Assembly: GCA_035459025.1 (NCBI GenBank)
Contig: DATHYT010000098.1
Location: forward strand, 9,989 to 73,988
DNA length: 64,000 nucleotides
Source of the DNA: JAABQT01 sp035459025
Lineage (GTDB): Bacteria > Pseudomonadota > Gammaproteobacteria > Burkholderiales > SG8-39
Direction of reading: 5' to 3'
This document shows positions 30,397 through 39,321 of this stretch, piece after piece (position 1 is the first letter of the stretch; each line of letters opens with the position of its first letter). The position numbers were made by a program, and so were the translations under genes. A model generated the notes under the pieces. The model searched no databases. It was not told where the DNA came from and worked only from the letters and a program-made list of their open reading frames with translations.

Positions 30397-31386
30397 ATGC
30401 AGCACGTCCGCTTCGGCCCCAGCGGCCTGCATGTCTCGCGCCTGTGCCTCGGCACCATGACCTTCGGCCTGCAATGCGACGAGAAGACCTCCTTCGCCAT
30501 TCTGGACGCCGCGGCCGGCCACGGCATCACCTTCCTCGACACCGCCAACGCCTACCCGCTCGGCGGCAAGCTCGAGGACATGGGGCGCACCGAGGCGATC
30601 CTCGGCAAGTGGCTGAAGGGCAAGCGCGAGCAGTTCGTCATTGCGACGAAGTGCAGCGGCAAGATGGGCGACGCCCCCTGGCAGCAGGGCACCTCGAAAA
30701 AGCACGTCATGCGCGCCATCGACGATTCGCTCAAGCGCCTGGGCACCGACTACGTCGATCTCTACCAGGTGCACCATTTCGACGCCGTCACCCCGGTGGA
30801 CGAGACCGTGGAAGCGTTCGACGCCGTAGTGAAGGCGGGCAAGGCGAGATACGTCGGCGTGTCCAACTACCACGCCTACCGCGTGGCGCGCGCACTGGGC
30901 CGCGCCGAGGCCCTCAAGCTGGCGAAGCTTGTCTGTGTGCAGCCGCGCTACAACCTGCTGTTCCGCCAGATCGAGCGCGAGCTGCTGCCGTTGTGCCAGG
31001 AGGAGAATCTGGCCGTGATCCCCTACAACCCGCTCGCGGGGGGGCTGCTCACCGGGAAGCACAAGCGCGGTACGCCGCCCGCGGGCACGCGCTTCACGCT
31101 CGGGGCTGCCGCCAAGACCTACACCGAGCGCTACTGGCGCGAGCGCGAGTTCGATACGGTGGACGCCTTCGTCAGGCTGGCGAAAGAGGCGGGGCACGAG
31201 CCGGCCACCCTGGCCGTCGCCTGGGTGCTTGCGCACCCGGCGGTCACCTCGCCCCTCATCGGCGCGAGCAAGCCCGAGCAGCTCAAGGCGAGCGTCGCCG
31301 CCGCCGCACTGAAGCTCGATCCGGCGCTGAAGGCGAAGCTCGACGAGCTCTCGCACGAGTACCGCATGGGCGACGCCGCGCGCTAG
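30397..31386 (+). CDS. Aldo/keto reductase
   Basis: 329 aa TIM-barrel NADPH-dependent oxidoreductase. Visible signature residues: FLDTANAYPLG with Asp and Tyr of the catalytic tetrad, Lys in FVIATKCSGKMG, and the HHFDAVTP substrate loop with the His. The YajO/IolS-like ending (VAWVLAHPAVTSPLIGASKPEQL) is clear. A good Shine-Dalgarno (GGGAGGAAA) lies 13 nt after the SDR gene, so the two reductases may act on one substrate. It is followed 7 nt later by the second ATP-grasp gene. Confidence 0.94.
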   Translation: MQHVRFGPSGLHVSRLCLGTMTFGLQCDEKTSFAILDAAAGHGITFLDTANAYPLGGKLEDMGRTEAILGKWLKGKREQFVIATKCSGKMGDAPWQQGTSKKHVMRAIDDSLKRLGTDYVDLYQVHHFDAVTPVDETVEAFDAVVKAGKARYVGVSNYHAYRVARALGRAEALKLAKLVCVQPRYNLLFRQIERELLPLCQEENLAVIPYNPLAGGLLTGKHKRGTPPAGTRFTLGAAAKTYTERYWREREFDTVDAFVRLAKEAGHEPATLAVAWVLAHPAVTSPLIGASKPEQLKASVAAAALKLDPALKAKLDELSHEYRMGDAAR

Positions 31387-31393
31387 CGAGCCG

Positions 31394-33874
31394 ATGCCGA
31401 CGGAGCTTCTCGCGGAGTACCCGCGAACCACGGGGCGCTACGACGAGATGTTCGCGGCGCCGCATGCGCCGCGGGCGCACTGGCAGCCGCTGTTCGCGCA
31501 GCTCGCGGCCGAGCCCGCAGAGCGCATGCGCGAGCGCTTGCACACCGTGCAGCGCCAGGTGCGCGAGAACGGCGTCACCTACAACGTCTACGCCGACCCG
31601 CAGGGCGCCGACCGGCCCTGGGAGCTCGACCTGCTGCCGCTCGTCCTGCCGCAGGACGAGTGGGCGGCGATCGAGGCGGCGATCGTGCAGCGCGCCACGC
31701 TGCTCAACCGCATCCTGGTCGACGTCTACGGCGAGCAGCGCCTGCTGCAGGAGGGTCTGCTGCCGCGCGCGCTGGTGCACGGCAACGCGGGATTCCTGCG
31801 CCCATGCCGCGGCGTACGCGTGCCGGGCGACGTCATGCTGCACCTGTATGCCGCCGACCTGGCGCGCTCGCCCGACGGACGCTGGTGGGTGCTGCATGAC
31901 CGGACGCAGGCCCCGTCCGGCGCGGGCTACGCGCTCGAGAACCGCATCGTCATCTCGCGCGCCTTTCCGGAGCTGTTCCACGACCTCAAGGTTCAGCATT
32001 TGGCGAGCTTCTTCGCCACGCTGCGCGACAGCCTCGCGCATTGGGCGCCGCAGGACGGCAGCGGCGCGCCGCCCCTGACGGTGCTGCTGACGCCGGGACC
32101 GCACAACGAAACCTACTTCGAGCACACCTACCTCGCGCGCTACCTCGGCCTGCCGCTCGTGGAAGGCAGCGACCTCACGGTGCGCGAAGGCTGCGTATGG
32201 CTGAAGACGCTCTCGGGGCTGAAGCGCGTGCAGGCGATCCTCAGGCGCCAGGACGACGAGTACTGCGACCCGCTGGAGTTGCGCGCGGACTCCGCGCTCG
32301 GCGTCCCGGGGCTGGTGGACGCGGTGCGCCGCGGCAACGTGCTCGTCGCCAACGCGCTCGGCTCGAACCTGCTCGAATCGAGCACGCTGTTTGGATTCCT
32401 GCCGGGCATCTGCGAGCGGCTCCTCGGCGAGCCGCTCGCCATGCCCTGCGTCGCCACCTGGTGGTGCGGCGAGCCCGCCGCGCTCGAGGACGTGATCGGC
32501 AAGATGGAGCGCCTGGTGATCAAGGCCGCTTTTCCGCAGCAGCGCTTCGAGCCCATGTTCGGCGAGGACCTCGATGCGCGGGGCCGCAAGCGCGCCGCGG
32601 CCATGCTGCGCGCGCGCCCCAACGACTACGTGGCGCAGGAGCTGGTGCAGCTCTCGCAGGCCCCGGTGTGGGACCGCGCCCATCCGCGGCGGCTCCTGGC
32701 GCGCGCGATGGGCCTGCGCGTGTACGCGTGCGCCAGCCCCAACGGCTACGTCGTGATGCCGGGGGGGCTCGCCCGGGTGGCGAGCGCGGACGACGCGCGC
32801 GTGATTTCCATGCAGCGCGGCGGGTCGAGCAAGGACGCCTGGGTGCAGGCGGCGGGGCCCGTGAATACGTTCAGCCTGCTGCGCCGCGCGGTCGGGCCGC
32901 AGGACCTGGTGCGCGCCGGCACCAACCTGTCGAGCCGGGTGGTGGAGAACCTGTACTGGTTCGGCCGCTACTCGGAGCGCGGCGACGCCATGGCGCGGCT
33001 GCTGCGCGTCGCGTTCGGGCGCCTCATGGACGATGCCCCTGCCGACGGCACCCACGGCATGGCGGCCCTGGTGGCGCTGCTGCGCAGCGCGCACGTGCTG
33101 CCCGAGGGGGAGGCGCGGCCGGCCGACCCCGAGCTCATCGTGGCGCTGCGCGCCGCTGTCGTCGATGCGTCGCGGCCGGGCCTCGCGCACTGCTTGCGCG
33201 ATCTGTCGCGCGTCGCCTCGCACTTGCGCGAGCGGCTGTCGCTCGACAACTGGCGCACGCTGAACCGCATGGCGCGAGAGCACGGCAAGCGCGTGCGCCC
33301 GCCGGCGCTCGCCGACGTACTCGAGGCGCTGGACCGGGCGATCGCCGACTTCACCACGCTCTCGGGATTCGCGCTCGACGGCATGGCGCGCGACCCCGGA
33401 TGGCGGTTCCTCTCCGTCGGCCGGCGCATCGAGCGACTGCAGACGCTCTCGGCCACGCTGCGCCAGGCGCTCGAGGGCCCGGCGGACGCCGACCTGACTT
33501 GGCTGCTGCGCCTCACCGATTCCATCATCACCTACCGGGCGCGCTATACCGCGCAGCCGCAATGGCTGCCGGTGCTTGATCTTCTCGTGCGCGACGAGGC
33601 CAACCCGCGCTCCCTCGCCTTCCAGATCAACGGCCTGCGCGACTACGCGCGGCGCCTCGAGGAGATGTTCGGCGATATCGGCGAGGAGAAGCTCGAAGGC
33701 GCCGCCGCCGCGCTTGGCGCCCTCGACCCCGGCGCCGACCTGCGCCACGGCAGCGCGCAGTTTGCCGCGTTCCTCGACGAGTGCTACGCCTCGGCCTACC
33801 GCTTCAGCGAGCAGCTCGGCCACCGCTTCTTCAGCCACGTCGGCGCGTCCTCGCGCCAGACGTTTGCAACCTAG
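31394..33874 (+). CDS. Circularly permuted ATP-grasp fused to alpha-E domain
   Basis: 826 aa. Residues about 30-480 are the DUF404/407 ATP-grasp (PLVLPQDEWAAIEAAIVQRA, LHDRTQAPSGAGYALENR, LTPGPHNETYFEHTYLAR, MQRGGSSKDAW) and about 500-826 the alpha-E domain (SRVVENLYWFGRYSERGDAMARL). This is the one-gene form of what is split into two genes at 23261-25611; sequence divergence shows it is not a recent duplicate. Predicted to make a peptide or amide bond using ATP; substrates are not known. Starts 7 nt after the aldo/keto reductase gene and is followed 10 nt later by a transglutaminase gene. Confidence 0.94.
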   Translation: MPTELLAEYPRTTGRYDEMFAAPHAPRAHWQPLFAQLAAEPAERMRERLHTVQRQVRENGVTYNVYADPQGADRPWELDLLPLVLPQDEWAAIEAAIVQRATLLNRILVDVYGEQRLLQEGLLPRALVHGNAGFLRPCRGVRVPGDVMLHLYAADLARSPDGRWWVLHDRTQAPSGAGYALENRIVISRAFPELFHDLKVQHLASFFATLRDSLAHWAPQDGSGAPPLTVLLTPGPHNETYFEHTYLARYLGLPLVEGSDLTVREGCVWLKTLSGLKRVQAILRRQDDEYCDPLELRADSALGVPGLVDAVRRGNVLVANALGSNLLESSTLFGFLPGICERLLGEPLAMPCVATWWCGEPAALEDVIGKMERLVIKAAFPQQRFEPMFGEDLDARGRKRAAAMLRARPNDYVAQELVQLSQAPVWDRAHPRRLLARAMGLRVYACASPNGYVVMPGGLARVASADDARVISMQRGGSSKDAWVQAAGPVNTFSLLRRAVGPQDLVRAGTNLSSRVVENLYWFGRYSERGDAMARLLRVAFGRLMDDAPADGTHGMAALVALLRSAHVLPEGEARPADPELIVALRAAVVDASRPGLAHCLRDLSRVASHLRERLSLDNWRTLNRMAREHGKRVRPPALADVLEALDRAIADFTTLSGFALDGMARDPGWRFLSVGRRIERLQTLSATLRQALEGPADADLTWLLRLTDSIITYRARYTAQPQWLPVLDLLVRDEANPRSLAFQINGLRDYARRLEEMFGDIGEEKLEGAAAALGALDPGADLRHGSAQFAAFLDECYASAYRFSEQLGHRFFSHVGASSRQTFAT

Positions 33875-33884
33875 CGCGAGCGCC

Positions 33885-34742
33885 GTGCGCCTGCAGGTCG
33901 TCCACGAAACGCATTACACGTACGCCAGCCCGGTGTTGCTGTCGCAGCAGCTGCTGCACTTGCGGCCGCGCGCGCTACCCTGGCAGAAGTGCCTGGCGCA
34001 CCGCCTTTCGGTCGAGCCCGACGCGGGCGAGCTCGCCGAGCGCGAGGACTACTTCGGCAACCCGGTCGCGCAGCTGCTGATCGCCGCGCCCCACGACCAG
34101 CTGCTGGTACGCGCCGCATCGACCCTGGAGGTGGCACCCCGCGAGCAGGCGGCGCTCGGCCTGCCGCGCGTGCCCTGGGAGGCCGCGCGCGCGCAGGCGA
34201 GCGCCGCGGCCCCCGATTTCGTGCCCGAGTCGCCGCACGTCGAGACCTGGCGCGATCTGCTCGAGTATGCGGCGCGCTGCTTCCCCGCCGGGCGCGCGGC
34301 GCTGGACGGCGCGCACGAGCTCACGCACCGCATCTACCGCGACTTCCGCTTCGACAAGACCGCGACCAGCGTCTCCACCCCTCTGCGCGAGGTGATGAAG
34401 CGGCGCCGCGGCGTGTGCCAGGACTTCGCGCACCTGATGACCGGGTGCCTGCGCTCGCTCGGGCTCGCCGCGCGCTACGTGAGCGGATACCTGCTTACCG
34501 AACCGCCGCCGGGGCGCGCGCGCCTGGTCGGCGCCGATGCCTCGCACGCCTGGATCTCGGCGTACTGCGGCGAGGGCGCGGGCTGGGTCGACTTCGACCC
34601 CACCAACGACTGCATCGTCGACGACGAGCACGTGACGCTCGCCTGGGGCCGCGACTTCAGCGACGTCACGCCGATGCGCGGCGTGATCCTCGGCGGCGAC
34701 GCGCAGGAGCTCAAGGTGCGCGTCACCGTTTCGCCGGCATAG
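33885..34742 (+). CDS. Transglutaminase-like protein with apparently complete catalytic triad
   Basis: 285 aa with a GTG start. The N-terminal beta domain (HETHYTYASPVLLSQQLLHL) is followed by the core with Cys178 (RRGVCQDFAHLM), His221 (SHAWISAY) and Asp238 (FDPTND). These are the expected positions of a papain-like cysteine protease/transglutaminase fold. It is the partner of the ATP-grasp/alpha-E fusion, 10 nt upstream, and the intact paralogue against which the Cys-less protein at 25608 can be compared. No signal peptide, hence likely cytoplasmic. Confidence 0.93.
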   Translation: MRLQVVHETHYTYASPVLLSQQLLHLRPRALPWQKCLAHRLSVEPDAGELAEREDYFGNPVAQLLIAAPHDQLLVRAASTLEVAPREQAALGLPRVPWEAARAQASAAAPDFVPESPHVETWRDLLEYAARCFPAGRAALDGAHELTHRIYRDFRFDKTATSVSTPLREVMKRRRGVCQDFAHLMTGCLRSLGLAARYVSGYLLTEPPPGRARLVGADASHAWISAYCGEGAGWVDFDPTNDCIVDDEHVTLAWGRDFSDVTPMRGVILGGDAQELKVRVTVSPA

Positions 34743-34758
34743 CCCTTAGAATCGCGCC

Positions 34759-36048
34759 ATGGCCGACCGCAAGTTCGGGTTCGAGACGCTGTCGCTGCAC
34801 GCCGGCCAGATCCCGGACCCCGCCACCGGCGCGCGCGCCGCGCCCATCTACCAGACCACCTCGTTCGTGTTCGACTCGGCCGAGCACGCGGCGAGCCTGT
34901 TTAACCTGCAGACCTTCGGCAACGTCTATTCGCGCATCTCCAATCCGACGGTGGCGGTGTTCGAGGAGCGCATCGCGGCCCTGGAGAACGGCCGCGCGGC
35001 GCTCGCCTGCGCCACCGGCCAGTCGGCCGAGGCCACCGCGATCCTGACCTTGTGCAAGGCGGGCGACCACATCGTGTCGGCCTCCACCCTTTATGGCGGC
35101 ACCCACACGCTGCTGGGCGTGAACCTGAAGAAGCTCGGCATCGACACGACGTTCGTCGACCCGGACGATCCCGCGAATTTCCGGAAGGCGCTCAGGCCCA
35201 ATACCAAGCTGCTGTACGCCGAGACGCTCGGCAACCCGCTCATCAACATCGTCGACCTCGCGGCGGTGGCGGCGATCGCGAAGGACGCGGGCGTGCCGTT
35301 CCTCGTCGACAACACGGTGCCCTCGCCCTACCTGTGCCGGCCGTTCGAGCACGGTGCCGATCTCGTCGTGCACTCGGCGACCAAGTACATCGGCGGGCAC
35401 GGCACCACCATGGGCGGCGCGATCGTCGAGTCGGGGAAGTTTCCGTGGGGCAACGGCAAGTTCCCCGAGTTCACCACGCCCTCGCCCGGCTACCACGGCG
35501 TCATCTTCCACGAGACCTTCGGCGACTTCGGCTTCACCATGAAAGCGCGCATGGAGATCATGCGCACCTTCGGCCCCACGCTCTCGCCGATGAACGCCTG
35601 GCTGCTGCTGCAGGGCGTGGAGACCTTGGGCGTGCGCATGGACCGGCATTGCGCCAACGCGCTCGCGGTGGCGAAGTTCCTGAAGGAGCACAAGCAGGTG
35701 TCCTGGGTGAACTACCCGGGCCTGCCGGGCGACAAGTACCATGCGCTGGCGCAGAAGTACCTGCCCAAGGGCGCCTCGGGGCTCCTCAACTTCGGCGTCA
35801 AGGGCGGCGCGCAGGCCGGCGAGCGCTTCATCGAGGCGGCGCAGTTCATGAGCCACCTCGCCAACATCGGCGACGCGAAGACCCTCATCATCCACCCGGC
35901 CTCGACCACGCACCGGCAGATGACGGATGAGGAGCAATTGAAGGCGGGCGTCACGCCCGACATGATCCGCATGTCGGTAGGCATCGAGACGCTCGACGAC
36001 ATCCTGTGGGACATCGACCAAGCACTGACGGAAGCGGGGAAAGCATGA
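34759..36048 (+). CDS. metY: O-acetylhomoserine aminocarboxypropyltransferase (sulfhydrylase)
   Basis: 429 aa PLP enzyme of the Cys/Met metabolism family. The PLP Lys lies in VVHSATKYIGGHG; YSRISNPTVAVFEERIAALE and TLGNPLINIVDL complete the cofactor site. It makes homocysteine from O-acetylhomoserine and sulfide. The length and the GKFPEFTTPSPGYHG insertion are those of MetY rather than MetB/MetZ. It precedes the alcohol dehydrogenase with an ATGA overlap. Confidence 0.95.
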   Translation: MADRKFGFETLSLHAGQIPDPATGARAAPIYQTTSFVFDSAEHAASLFNLQTFGNVYSRISNPTVAVFEERIAALENGRAALACATGQSAEATAILTLCKAGDHIVSASTLYGGTHTLLGVNLKKLGIDTTFVDPDDPANFRKALRPNTKLLYAETLGNPLINIVDLAAVAAIAKDAGVPFLVDNTVPSPYLCRPFEHGADLVVHSATKYIGGHGTTMGGAIVESGKFPWGNGKFPEFTTPSPGYHGVIFHETFGDFGFTMKARMEIMRTFGPTLSPMNAWLLLQGVETLGVRMDRHCANALAVAKFLKEHKQVSWVNYPGLPGDKYHALAQKYLPKGASGLLNFGVKGGAQAGERFIEAAQFMSHLANIGDAKTLIIHPASTTHRQMTDEEQLKAGVTPDMIRMSVGIETLDDILWDIDQALTEAGKA

Positions 36049-37112
36049 TCAGCTACCAAATCATCGAGCACGGCAGGCCGCTGCAGAAAGTGATGCACGA
36101 GACGCCGAAACCCACCGGCACCGAGGTGCTGGTGAGGATCACGCGCTCCGGCGTATGCCATTCCGACGTGCACATCTGGGACGGCTACTTCGACTGGGGC
36201 GGGGGAAAGCGCTTCTACGTGAAGGAACGCGGCTGCGTGCCGCCCTTCACCCTGGGCCACGAGCCCTTCGGCGTGGTCGCCGCGCTCGGCCCGCGCGCCA
36301 GGGGCGTGAAGGTCGGGCAAAAGCGCATCGTCTATCCGTGGATCGGCTGCGGCAAGTGCCCGGTGTGCAAGGCCGGCCAGGACAACTACTGCATGAAGGC
36401 GCAGTTCCTCGGCGTGATGAAGCCGGGCGGGTACTCCTCGCACGTGCTCGTTCCGCACCCGAAGTACCTGGTGGACGCTTCGGGCATCGACGAAGGCTTC
36501 GCCGCGACGCTCGGCTGCTCGGCGATCACCGCCTACAGCGGCATCAACAAGTTCCCCAAGCTCGGGCCGAAGGACTGGGTCGCCGTGATCGGCTGCGGGG
36601 GCCTGGGGCTCGTTGCGCTCTCCATCCTCAAGGCGAAAGGGGTCAGGAACGTCATCGCCTGCGACGTGGACGAAGGCAAGCTCGCGGCGGCGAAGAAGCA
36701 GGGGGCGAAGCTCGCGCTCGATACGCGCGCGCCCGATGCCGTGCAGAAGCTCGGCGCGCTGGCGATGGGCAACCTCGCCGCGTCGATCGACTTCGTCGGC
36801 ATGCCGTCTACGGCGATGCTCGGAACGGGGGCGCTGCGCAAGGGCGGGCGCTACGTGCTCTGCGGCCTGTACGGCGGCGAGCTGCAGCATCCGCTGCCGC
36901 CGATCGCGCAGCGCGCCATCGGCATTGTCGGCTCCTACGTGGGCAACCTGCAGGAGCTGAAGGAAGTGGTGGCACTGGCGAAGAAGAAGAAACTGAAGCC
37001 GACGCCGGTGACCGTGCGAGCGTTCGACGAAGTGAACCGGACCCTGGACGAGCTGAAGGCGGGCAAGGTGCTGGGCCGCGTCGTGCTCGACATGGAAAAG
37101 GAAACCGCGTGA
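36045..37112 (+). CDS. Zinc-dependent alcohol dehydrogenase (MDR family)
   Basis: 355 aa. Catalytic zinc ligands: Cys in SGVCHSDVH, His-Glu in LGHEPFG; structural zinc in CGKCPVCKAGQDNYC (four Cys). Rossmann motif VIGCGGLGLVAL and Asp after beta-2 (IACDVDEG) favour NAD. An unusual insertion GYFDWGGGKRFYVKERG sits between the first zinc ligand and the GHE motif. Specific alcohol not known. Starts inside the metY stop codon and is followed with a GTGA overlap by the GGT-family gene. The upstream in-frame Met at 36006 lies in metY and was not used. Confidence 0.93.
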   Translation: MISYQIIEHGRPLQKVMHETPKPTGTEVLVRITRSGVCHSDVHIWDGYFDWGGGKRFYVKERGCVPPFTLGHEPFGVVAALGPRARGVKVGQKRIVYPWIGCGKCPVCKAGQDNYCMKAQFLGVMKPGGYSSHVLVPHPKYLVDASGIDEGFAATLGCSAITAYSGINKFPKLGPKDWVAVIGCGGLGLVALSILKAKGVRNVIACDVDEGKLAAAKKQGAKLALDTRAPDAVQKLGALAMGNLAASIDFVGMPSTAMLGTGALRKGGRYVLCGLYGGELQHPLPPIAQRAIGIVGSYVGNLQELKEVVALAKKKKLKPTPVTVRAFDEVNRTLDELKAGKVLGRVVLDMEKETA

Positions 37113-38701
37113 CGGCTTTCAGCTGGAACAACCCTTACGCCTGGCCGCGCCGGCCGGTGCTGGCGAAGAACGTCGTCGCCACCTCGCAGCCGCTCGCCGC
37201 GCAGGCCGGCCTGCAGATGATGGCCGCGGGCGGCAACGCCGTCGATGCGATCCTCGCCACGGCCATCACGCTGACGCTGGTCGAGCCGGTCTCCAACGGC
37301 ATCGGGTCGGATGCCTACGCCATCGTCTGGGACGGAAAGGCGTTGCACGGCCTGAACGCCTCGGGCCGCTCGCCGCTCGGCTGGACGCCCGAGTTCTTCA
37401 AGGACCAGAAGACGATGCCGCAGCGCGGCTGGAACTCGGTCACCGTGCCGGGCTGCGTCTCGGCCTGGAAGATGCTCGCGGAGAAGTTCGGCAAGCTGCC
37501 GTTCGAAAAGCTGTTCGAGGCGGCGATCCGCTACGGGCGCGAGGGCTTCCTGGTCTCGCCGACCATCGCACGGCAATGGGCCGCGCAGGTGCCGCTGCTG
37601 AAGGACCAGCCCGGCTTCGCGGAAGCGTTCCTGCCGAACGGCCGCGCGCCGCAGCCAGGCGAGGTGTTCCGCTTCAAGGAGCACGCCGCGACGCTGGAAG
37701 CGATCGCGAAGTCCAAGGGCGAGGCCTTCTACAACGGGCCCCTGGCCGAGCGGCTCGCGTCGCACGCCAAGCAGAACGGCGGCGTGCTGACAGTTGCCGA
37801 CATGGCGGCGCACACCGCCGACTGGATCGCGCCGCTCGAGATGAACTACCGGGGCTACACGCTGCACGAGCTGCCGCCGAACGGCCAGGGCATCGTCGCG
37901 CTGATGGCGCTCGGCATGCTCGAGCACTTCGACGTGAAGCGCCACCCGGTCGACGGCCCGGACAGCGTGCACCTGCAGATCGAGGCGGTGAAGCTCGCTT
38001 TCGCCGACGCCTGGCGCTACGTGGCCGACCTCGAGCACATGAAGGACGTCAAGCCGCCGCAGATGCTCGATCCCGAATATCTGAAGGAGCGCGCGAAGCT
38101 CATCGACATGAAGAAGGCGCAGGACTTCGGGCCCGGCAAGCCGCCCAAGGGCGGCACCGTCTACCTCACCGCGGCCGACGCCTCCGGCATGATGGTGTCG
38201 TTCATCCAGTCGAACTTCACGGGCTTCGGCTCGGGCGTGGTCGTGCCGGGCACCGGCATCTCGCTGCAGAACCGCGGTGGCACGTTCACGCTGCAGCCGG
38301 GACACCCGAACCAGGTGGGACCCCGCAAGCGCCCCTACCAGACCATCATCCCGGGCTTCGTCACCAGGGACGGCAAGCCGGTGATGAGCTTCGGCGTCAT
38401 GGGCGGCACCATGCAGCCGCAGGGCCACACGCAGGTCATGGTGCGCATCGCCGACTACGGCCAGCACCCGCAGGCGGCCTGCGACGGACCGCGCTTTCGC
38501 TTCGTGCAGGGCATGGACGTGAGCGTCGAGGAGGGCCGGTTCCCCGCCGCGACGCTCGAGGAATTGCTGAATCGCGGCCACAAGATCGTCAAGATCGAGG
38601 ACTACAACCAGTTCGGCTGCGCGCAGCTCGTCTGGAAGACCGAGGGCGGCTACATCGCCGCGAGCGATCCGCGCCGCGACGGCCAGGCCGTGGGGTTCTA
38701 G
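37109..38701 (+). CDS. Gamma-glutamyltransferase family protein, cytoplasmic type
   Basis: 530 aa Ntn-hydrolase. Members self-cleave before a Thr that becomes the nucleophile; here Thr350 in GGTVYLTAAD takes the place of the usual TTHxSVVD, keeping the first Thr but changing its neighbours. QSNFTGFGSGVVVPGTGISLQNR is the family signature. No signal peptide, unlike periplasmic GGT, so it resembles YwrD-type enzymes and may act on gamma-glutamyl or acylated compounds in the cytoplasm. Located between a zinc dehydrogenase and a glutathione transferase, suggesting thiol-conjugate processing. GTG start overlaps the preceding stop. Confidence 0.9.
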   Translation: MTAFSWNNPYAWPRRPVLAKNVVATSQPLAAQAGLQMMAAGGNAVDAILATAITLTLVEPVSNGIGSDAYAIVWDGKALHGLNASGRSPLGWTPEFFKDQKTMPQRGWNSVTVPGCVSAWKMLAEKFGKLPFEKLFEAAIRYGREGFLVSPTIARQWAAQVPLLKDQPGFAEAFLPNGRAPQPGEVFRFKEHAATLEAIAKSKGEAFYNGPLAERLASHAKQNGGVLTVADMAAHTADWIAPLEMNYRGYTLHELPPNGQGIVALMALGMLEHFDVKRHPVDGPDSVHLQIEAVKLAFADAWRYVADLEHMKDVKPPQMLDPEYLKERAKLIDMKKAQDFGPGKPPKGGTVYLTAADASGMMVSFIQSNFTGFGSGVVVPGTGISLQNRGGTFTLQPGHPNQVGPRKRPYQTIIPGFVTRDGKPVMSFGVMGGTMQPQGHTQVMVRIADYGQHPQAACDGPRFRFVQGMDVSVEEGRFPAATLEELLNRGHKIVKIEDYNQFGCAQLVWKTEGGYIAASDPRRDGQAVGF

Positions 38702-38703
38702 CC

Positions 38704-39321
38704 ATGCTCAGGATCTGGGGACGGACCAATTCGGTCAACGTGAAGAAGGCGCTGTGGTGCGCCGAGGAGCTCGGGCTGAAATACGAGCGCATCGACGCCG
38801 GCATGGCCTTCGGCGTCGTCAACACGCCCGAGTACCGCAGGATGAACCCGATGGGGCGCGTACCGACCATCGACGACGACGGCTTCGTGCTGTGGGAATC
38901 GCACAGTATCGTGAGGTACCTCTGCGCGAAGCACAGCGCCGGCAACCTGTGGCCGACCGACCTCATGTTGCGCGCGAGTGCCGAGCGCTGGATGGACTGG
39001 GCGTTCACGTTCCAGGCGGCGATGCGCGACGTGTTCTGGGGCCTGATCCGCACGCCGCCGGAACAGCGCGACGCGAAGGCGATCGAGGCGGGCTGCAGGC
39101 AAAGCGCCGAGCTCGCCGCGATGCTCGACGAGAGTCTCGCCGCGCGGCCGTACGTCGCCGGCGCCAGCTTCACCATGGGAGACATCCCGATCGGCTGCGA
39201 GGTGCAGCGCTGGTTGCGCGTGCCCATCGAGCGTCCGTCGCTGCCGCACCTCGAGGCGTGGTTCCAGCGGCTGCGCGAGCGCAAGCCGTTCACGAAGGTC
39301 GTCGACCAGCCCCTGACATGA
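38704..39321 (+). CDS. Glutathione S-transferase family protein
   Basis: 205 aa. Thioredoxin-like domain with GRTNSVNVKKALWCAEEL (Ser/Asn in the active-site loop), cis-Pro in MGRVPTIDDDG, and ESHSIVRYLCAKH; helical domain ends FTMGDIPIGCEVQRW and LPHLEAWFQRLRERKPF. Similar to plant-type/theta GSTs of proteobacteria. Three nucleotides follow the GGT-family gene and its own stop overlaps the SDR start by 4 nt, so this is one operon. Confidence 0.93.
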   Translation: MLRIWGRTNSVNVKKALWCAEELGLKYERIDAGMAFGVVNTPEYRRMNPMGRVPTIDDDGFVLWESHSIVRYLCAKHSAGNLWPTDLMLRASAERWMDWAFTFQAAMRDVFWGLIRTPPEQRDAKAIEAGCRQSAELAAMLDESLAARPYVAGASFTMGDIPIGCEVQRWLRVPIERPSLPHLEAWFQRLRERKPFTKVVDQPLT

